Under the pieces are notes generated by a model, which searched no databases, had not been told where the DNA came from, and saw nothing but the letters and a program-made list of their open reading frames with translations. Both the position numbers and the translations under genes were made by a program. From DASYHS01 sp035998295 (lineage in GTDB: Bacteria > Pseudomonadota > Alphaproteobacteria > Azospirillales > Azospirillaceae): a DNA stretch of 64,000 nucleotides. How positions within the stretch are numbered: position 1 is the stretch's first letter; the number at the start of each line of letters is the position of its first letter. Below are positions 59,565 to 64,000 of this stretch, in pieces. The stretch is from positions 1 to 64,000 of the forward strand of contig NZ_DASYHS010000024.1 of the NCBI RefSeq assembly GCF_035998295.1. Direction: 5' to 3'.

Positions 59565-60536
59565 ATGAGGGGCGTATTCTTCTCCGTGGTCGAGGCGATC
59601 GGGGCGACGCCGCTGGTGCGGCTGGACCGCCTGACGCGCGCTCGCGGCCTGGACGGCACCATCCTGGCCAAGCTCGACTATCTCAGTCCGGGTTTCTCCA
59701 AGAAGGACCGGGCGGCGCGGGGCATCATCGAGGAGGCGGAGCGGGACGGCTCCCTGCGCCCCGGCCAGACCGTGGTCGAGCTGACGTCCGGCAACATGGG
59801 GACGGGCCTCGCGATCGTCTGCGCCGTGAAGGGCCATCCCTTCGTCGCCGTAATGTCGAAAGGCAACTCGGAAGAGCGCGCGCGCATGATGCGTGCGCTC
59901 GGCGCCGAGGTCGTGCTCGTCGACCAGCTGCCCGGCTCGGTGCCGGGCCAGGTCTCGGGCGGCGACCTGGAACTCGTCGAGCAGGCCGCCCGGAGGCTGA
60001 CCGAGGAGCGGGGGGCGTTCCGGGCCGACCAGTTCCACCGCGACGGCAACCGGCTCGCGCATCAGCGCACCACCGGGCCGGAGCTGTGGGAGCAGAGCGA
60101 GGGCGGGATCGACGCGTTCGCGGATTTCCTCGGCACGGGCGGCACCTATGCGGGCGTCACGACGGCGCTGAAGGAGCGCAACCCCGCGATACGGTGCTAC
60201 GCGGTCGAGCCGGCGGGCGCCGCGGCGGCGGCGGGCGAGCCGGTGACGCAGCCGAACCATCCGATCCAGGGCGGCGGCTACGCCATGGGCGACCTCGCGT
60301 TCATGCGCGGCGTACCGGTCGACGGCTACCTCCAGGTGACGGGCGACGAGGCGCGGCGGACGGCCCGGGCGCTGGCGGCCCAGGAGGGCATCTTCGGCGG
60401 CTTCTCGGCCGGCGCCAACGTCGCCGCCGCGTGCCGGCTCCTCGCCGGGCCGGAGCGGGGCCGGACGGTCGCGGTCGTGATCTGCGACTCCGGGCTCAAA
60501 TACCTGTCGACCGACCTCTGGTCGCAGGAGGAGTAG
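59565..60536 (+). CDS. PLP-dependent cysteine synthase family protein
   Basis: The 323-residue fold-type II PLP enzyme belongs with cysteine synthase and cystathionine beta-synthase. The PLP lysine is in LSPGFSKKDRAARG (about residue 42), the substrate loop is ELTSGNMGTGLA (TSGN-x-G type) near 72, the phosphate loop is GTGGTYAGV near 190, and the late Ser/Asp region is VVICDSGLKYLS. ADQFHRDGNRLAHQRTTGPELWEQ is a typical active-site strand. It could make cysteine from O-acetylserine, or process another amino acid. The ATG follows GGGAGCGGGCGGG. Its 3' end overlaps the convergent sigma-factor gene by 41 bases. Confidence 0.9.
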   Translation: MRGVFFSVVEAIGATPLVRLDRLTRARGLDGTILAKLDYLSPGFSKKDRAARGIIEEAERDGSLRPGQTVVELTSGNMGTGLAIVCAVKGHPFVAVMSKGNSEERARMMRALGAEVVLVDQLPGSVPGQVSGGDLELVEQAARRLTEERGAFRADQFHRDGNRLAHQRTTGPELWEQSEGGIDAFADFLGTGGTYAGVTTALKERNPAIRCYAVEPAGAAAAAGEPVTQPNHPIQGGGYAMGDLAFMRGVPVDGYLQVTGDEARRTARALAAQEGIFGGFSAGANVAAACRLLAGPERGRTVAVVICDSGLKYLSTDLWSQEE

Positions 60537-61785
60537 CGACGCCGTCCTTCTGGAGCCGGTCGAGGTGCAGGCGGATATGGGCCGCCTCGGCGGCGGTGTT
60601 GGCGAGCGCGATGGCCTGGTCGAAGGCGACCCGCGCTTCCTCCCCGCGGCCGAGCTGCAGCAGCAGGGCACCCCTCACCCCGAAGAAGTGGAAATAGCCC
60701 GACAGCCGCGGGGCCAGCGGCTCGATCATGTCGAGGGCCGCCGCCGGGCCGCGCGTCTTGGCGACGGCGACCGCCCGGTTCAGCGTGACGACGGGCGAGG
60801 GCTGCATGCGCTCCAGCATCGCGTAGAGCCGGTCGATCTGGGCCCAGTCCGTGTGCTCGGCCCGTGCGGCGCGGGCGTGCAGGCCGGCGATCGCCGCCTG
60901 GACCTGGTAGGGGCCGGGGCGGGCATGGCGCATCGCCTTGTCGATCAGCGCCAGCCCCTCGGCGATGAGCCTGCCGTCCCACAGGCCCCGGTCCTGGTCC
61001 TCCAGGAGCACGATCTCCCCGTTCGCGTCCAGCCGCGCGGGCGTGCGCGCGTGCTGCAGGAGCAGCAATGCCGTCAGCCCCATGACCTCGGGCTCGCCGC
61101 GGAAAAGCCGCAGCAGCAGCCGGGCAAGCCGGATCGCCTCGTCGCACAGCGGCCGCCGCCGCGCCGCCGCCTCGCCGGAGGCCGAATATCCCTCGTTGAA
61201 GACCAGGTAGATCATCGCCGCGACGGCGGCGAGGCGCTCCGCGCGCTCGGGCGCGCCCGGCGTCTCGAACGCGACCCCGGCCTTGGCGATGCGGTTCTTG
61301 GCCCGGGTGATGCGCTGCTCCATCGCGCTTTCCCCGACCAGGAAGGCGCGCGCGATCTGCGCCACCGACAGCCCACTGACGATGCGCAGCGCGAGCGCGA
61401 CCTGATGGGCCGCCGGCAGGTCGGGGTGGCAGCAGATGAACAGCAGGCGCAGGATGTCGTCGCGGTAGTCCGCGTCGTCGAGCCGCTCGGCGATCGCGGT
61501 CTCGGCGTCGTCGAGGTCGGAGACGAGCTCGTCGTCTTCGGGCAGCGGCTCCTGCCTGCCGCGGCGGCGGATGTGGTCGATCGCCACGTTCCGCCCGACG
61601 AAGATGAGCCAGGCCGCCGGGTCCCGCGGCGGGCCGTTGCGCGGCCAGGCCTTCAGCGCACGCAGGCACGCCTCCTGGAACGCCTCCTCGGCCGTGTCGA
61701 GGTCGCGGAAATGGCGCAGGAGCGCGCCGACCGCCTGCGGGCGCGCCGCCGACAGCGCCGCATCGATCCAGGCGGCGTCGCTCAC
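60496..61785 (-). CDS. ECF-like RNA polymerase sigma factor with long C-terminal domain (DUF6596/COG4941 type)
   Basis: The 429-residue protein begins with sigma region 2 (ALLRHFRDLDTAEEAFQEACLRAL, PAAWLIFVGRNVAIDHIRRR) and region 4 (ALRIVSGLSVAQIARAFLVGESAMEQRITRAKNRI). A long helical C-terminal domain follows (about 190-410), with MIYLVFNEGYSASG, LLLLQHARTPARLDANG, LEDQDRGLWD and TLNRAVAVA. This architecture is the YciI-partnered class of ECF-like sigma factors, in which the C-terminal domain is thought to respond to the partner. The GTG start overlaps the stop of the YciI gene upstream, so the two are coupled. No anti-sigma factor is nearby. Confidence 0.92.
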   Translation of the reverse strand: MSDAAWIDAALSAARPQAVGALLRHFRDLDTAEEAFQEACLRALKAWPRNGPPRDPAAWLIFVGRNVAIDHIRRRGRQEPLPEDDELVSDLDDAETAIAERLDDADYRDDILRLLFICCHPDLPAAHQVALALRIVSGLSVAQIARAFLVGESAMEQRITRAKNRIAKAGVAFETPGAPERAERLAAVAAMIYLVFNEGYSASGEAAARRRPLCDEAIRLARLLLRLFRGEPEVMGLTALLLLQHARTPARLDANGEIVLLEDQDRGLWDGRLIAEGLALIDKAMRHARPGPYQVQAAIAGLHARAARAEHTDWAQIDRLYAMLERMQPSPVVTLNRAVAVAKTRGPAAALDMIEPLAPRLSGYFHFFGVRGALLLQLGRGEEARVAFDQAIALANTAAEAAHIRLHLDRLQKDGVATPPATRGRSTGI

Positions 61786-62153
61786 GTCGGCAGGTTCCCC
61801 GGCCGGAGCAGGAGCAGCGGCCGGATCTCGTACGCGCCCTGGCTCGGGTTCGCCTGCGCCAGGGCGCGCGCGATCCCGATCGCCTCGTCGAGCCCGTCGC
61901 AGTCCACGACGTAGAAGCCGAGGAGCTGCTCCTTGGTCTCGGCGAACGGACCGTCGATCACCAGCGGCTCGTCCCGCTTCCTGAGCGTGGTCGCCGCGGT
62001 CGTCGGCATCAGGCGGGCGACCGGCCCGAGCTTGCTCCGCTCGGCGAGCCCGCGCTGGACGGCCGCGAGGCGGTCCATCACCGCGTCCTCCTCCTCCTTC
62101 GACCAGGCGCCGACGGCCGCTTCGGAGTCGTAGCAGAGGATGGCGTAGAGCAT
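61782..62153 (-). CDS. YciI/DGPF-domain protein partnered with the sigma factor
   Basis: The 123-residue dimeric ferredoxin-like protein has the YCII-related (DGPF) motif VIDGPFAETKEQLLGFYVVDCDGLDEAI, with the start MLYAILCYDSEAAVGAW and the end GAYEIRPLLLL. Genes of this family often precede ECF-like sigma factors of the type found here, and the overlap by four bases (GTGA) supports a shared job. A catalytic role is undemonstrated for most members. The ATG is supported by GAGGGA. Confidence 0.92.
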   Translation of the reverse strand: MLYAILCYDSEAAVGAWSKEEEDAVMDRLAAVQRGLAERSKLGPVARLMPTTAATTLRKRDEPLVIDGPFAETKEQLLGFYVVDCDGLDEAIGIARALAQANPSQGAYEIRPLLLLRPGNLPT

Positions 62154-62224
62154 GTGACGGTCCCTCGTTCCTTATCTCTCGAACGAGTATGCCGGCCGCC
62201 GGCGCGGCGTCGAGAACAAACTCC

Positions 62225-63124
62225 TCAGGCGCTGGCGGCGGGCCGCGCGTCCGGCGAGGCCGGGGCCTTCGTCCAGGCGCCGGCCCCCGTCCACACCGCG
62301 TGCCCGTCGAAGCCGAGCCCGGCCAGGAATGCCGACAGGCTGCCGATTCGCCCCGGATCGGCCGTGAACAGCATGCGGTCGCCGCCCGGCGCCGCCGGCC
62401 GGGCGGGCAGTGCGGCGAGCACGTTCGCGAGCCGCCGCGCCACCGCGGGCGCGGGATCGATCCAATGAACCTCGCGCGGGGCGGCATCGCGGAACACGTC
62501 GAGCAGCAGCGGGTAATGCGTGCATCCCAGCGCCACCGCGTCCACCGGGGCGCCCTCGTCTTCGAACAGCGGGGCCAGGATCCCGCGGACAAGCTCGCGG
62601 CTCACGGGGCGGTCGCGCATGCGGTCCTCGGCGAGCGGCGCCAGCAGTGGCGAGCCGACGCGCACCACCCGGCAATCGCCCGCGAAGGTGCGGATCAGGT
62701 CGTCGACATAGCTGCGCCGCGCCGTGCCCGCGGTGGCGAGCAGCCCGATGACGCGGGTGCGCGACAGCGCCGCGGCCGGCTTGATCGGCGGCACGACCCC
62801 GACCACCGGCACGTCGAGCCGGGCGCGCAGGTCGTCGAGGACGACCGTGCTCGCGGTGTTGCAGGCCACCACGAGCGCGTCGCCCCCGTGGGCCGCGAGC
62901 ACGCCGGTCGCGACGTCGCGGATCCGGCGGACGAGGTCGGCCTCCTCGATCCCGCCATAGGGGAAGGCTTCGTTGTCCGCGACGTAGGTCACCGCGAGGC
63001 CGGGCAGCGCCTCGCGGATCGCGCGCACGACCGTGAGGCCGCCGACGCCGGAATCGACGACGACGATCCGGCCCGCCGGACCGGCGGGCCAGGGGAGGGG
63101 GGCTGTCGGCTGTTCGTGCTGCAT
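62225..63124 (-). CDS. murI: Glutamate racemase
   Basis: MurI makes D-glutamate for peptidoglycan. The 299-residue enzyme has VVDSGVGGLTVVRA (about 21-34), with Asp and Ser of the active site, NEAFPYGG (about 50), the first catalytic cysteine in VVACNTAS (about 83), and the second in ALGCTHYPLLL (about 190). A Pro-rich N-terminal extension of some 18 residues precedes the fold. The ATG was preferred to an upstream start 17 codons earlier because the extension there is unconserved. It is followed by the YciI gene, 71 bases on. Confidence 0.94.
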   Translation of the reverse strand: MQHEQPTAPLPWPAGPAGRIVVVDSGVGGLTVVRAIREALPGLAVTYVADNEAFPYGGIEEADLVRRIRDVATGVLAAHGGDALVVACNTASTVVLDDLRARLDVPVVGVVPPIKPAAALSRTRVIGLLATAGTARRSYVDDLIRTFAGDCRVVRVGSPLLAPLAEDRMRDRPVSRELVRGILAPLFEDEGAPVDAVALGCTHYPLLLDVFRDAAPREVHWIDPAPAVARRLANVLAALPARPAAPGGDRMLFTADPGRIGSLSAFLAGLGFDGHAVWTGAGAWTKAPASPDARPAASA

Positions 63125-63178
63125 GGCGCCGCGGGTTCCCGGCTGATGGGACGGAGGAACAGTCTGCCGCCGCAACGG

Positions 63179-64000
63179 TCAACGAATCGTGAGCGGCGCC
63201 CCGTCGGCGAACCAGCCTTTCTCGGTCCACTGACGGCGCGCTTCCGGCCAGTCCCGGAAGATGTCCTTCGGCGCGCCGTGGTCGCCGGTCGGGCAGGCAT
63301 GGGTGACGAGCATGCCTTCGACCCAGGCATGGTACAGGAAGCCCGGCGGCTCCGCGACCGTGTAGGGCACGCCGGCCTCGGCCATGTCCAGGTGCATCTG
63401 GTAGGAGGTCGAGGGCGAGACGCTGACCGTGGCGCCGTTCCAGGACGCGTGCGCGGTGCGGTGCAGGTGCCCGCACACGATGCGCGCCACCGGCGGATGC
63501 CGCGCCAGCGTCTGGGCGAGGGCGTCGGCCCCCTTCAGACGTATCCGGTCCATGAACCACATGCCGCTCGGGATCGGGGGGTGGTGCATCGCGAGCAGCA
63601 CCGGCCGTCCCGAAGCCTCGGCCAGGCGCGCGTCCAGCCAGGCGAGCCGATCCTCGGACAGGGCGCCGTCCGGCCGGCCGGGCAGCGTCGTGTCCAGGGC
63701 GACGACGCGCAGCGGCCCGGCGTCGAAGGCGTACTGGACCGGGCCCGATCCGCCGAGATAGCCGTGGTCGGGGAAGACGGCGCGCAGCGCCTCGGCCCGG
63801 TCGTGGTTGCCGGCCATGACCCGGTAGGGAACCTCCAGCCGGTCCGCGATCGCGCGGAAGGTCCGGTACGCGGCCTCGCTGCCGTCGTCGACGAGGTCGC
63901 CGGTGAACAGCACCAGGTCCGGGCGCAGGGCCGCGCGGTTGACGAAGTCGACCGCCGCCGCGAGGTCGGCATTGGTGTCGCCGTGCTCGGACGGCGGCGT
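63179..64000 (-). CDS. Metallophosphoesterase, CpdA-like (5' end outside window)
   Basis: The frame stays open to the right edge, so the N-terminus with the first metal motif (DxH) is missing. The visible 273 residues show LVLFTGDLVDDG (GDxxD), MAGNHDR (GNHD), the MHHPP motif and CGHLHR (GHxH), which are the remaining calcineurin-like metal ligands. The spacing fits the 3',5'-cyclic-nucleotide phosphodiesterase group, class III. It could hydrolyse cAMP or another phosphodiester. It precedes murI by 55 bases on the same strand. Confidence 0.88.
   Translation of the reverse strand, partial: TPPSEHGDTNADLAAAVDFVNRAALRPDLVLFTGDLVDDGSEAAYRTFRAIADRLEVPYRVMAGNHDRAEALRAVFPDHGYLGGSGPVQYAFDAGPLRVVALDTTLPGRPDGALSEDRLAWLDARLAEASGRPVLLAMHHPPIPSGMWFMDRIRLKGADALAQTLARHPPVARIVCGHLHRTAHASWNGATVSVSPSTSYQMHLDMAEAGVPYTVAEPPGFLYHAWVEGMLVTHACPTGDHGAPKDIFRDWPEARRQWTEKGWFADGAPLTIR

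Overview
The window is about 70% G+C, codes densely on both strands, and looks like chromosomal DNA of an alphaproteobacterium, most likely in or near the Rhodospirillales. The evidence is the conserved block proA-nadD-rsfS-rlmH-gpmI-envC-ctpA-deacetylase-rppH, a fused mnmC, tamA-tamB, several chemoreceptors and PAS-domain kinases, and a perfect alphaproteobacterial-type LexA box (GTTC-N7-GTTC). No IS element, integrase, prophage or CRISPR array is visible.

Layout. 1-0.93 kb: the 3' part of an unrecognised coiled-coil gene, a hairpin and a truncated copy of the gene's 3' end. 1-10.7 kb: HAD phosphatase followed by the proline, NAD, ribosome, glycolysis and cell-wall housekeeping run, all on the plus strand. 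10.9-13.5 kb: a cold/translation group (CspA, IF-1-like, DEAD-box helicase, small protein) with three tandem terminator-like hairpins after cspA. 13.6-20.2 kb: mnmC, a decayed DUF2267 gene, two chemoreceptors flanking cobU, and a small protein. 20.4-24.8 kb: AI-2E/PerM-type membrane protein, then a CHASE-PAS histidine kinase overlapping a single-domain response regulator. 24.8-32 kb, mostly minus strand: NTF2-like protein, EgtB, HIT protein, type II NADH dehydrogenase, M28 peptidase, and TypA with an attenuator-like terminator in its leader. 32.2-38.6 kb: tamA-tamB. 38.6-40.8 kb: a secreted protein, a decayed remnant, and the complete copy of the coiled-coil gene, in inverted orientation to the one at the left edge and with a LexA-controlled promoter. 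40.9-47.5 kb: FAD amine oxidase/dehydrogenase, small membrane protein, RlpA, a 1318-residue hybrid kinase, and OsmC.

47.7-53.9 kb holds a catabolic/uptake operon on the minus strand: substrate-binding protein, CobW-type metal GTPase, dihydroorotase/hydantoinase-like amidohydrolase, permease and ATPase. A divergent IclR regulator and a palindromic candidate operator sit upstream. The genes suggest import of a cyclic amide or ureide, its ring opening by a metal-dependent hydrolase, and a dedicated metal chaperone. 53.9-64 kb: polA, tRNA-Leu(CAA), a GFA-family protein, an ABC-F ATPase with a possible leader peptide and ribosome-site-masking hairpin, a cysteine-synthase-family enzyme, an ECF-like sigma factor coupled to a YciI protein, murI, and a metallophosphoesterase cut by the right edge.

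The best candidate for something undescribed is the SOS-boxed coiled-coil gene family. It is present twice, 39 kb apart and inverted, and each copy is followed by the same 10-bp hairpin and a truncated 3' copy of itself. Second-tier candidates are the typA leader terminator, the ABC-F leader and the CobW/amidohydrolase transport operon.
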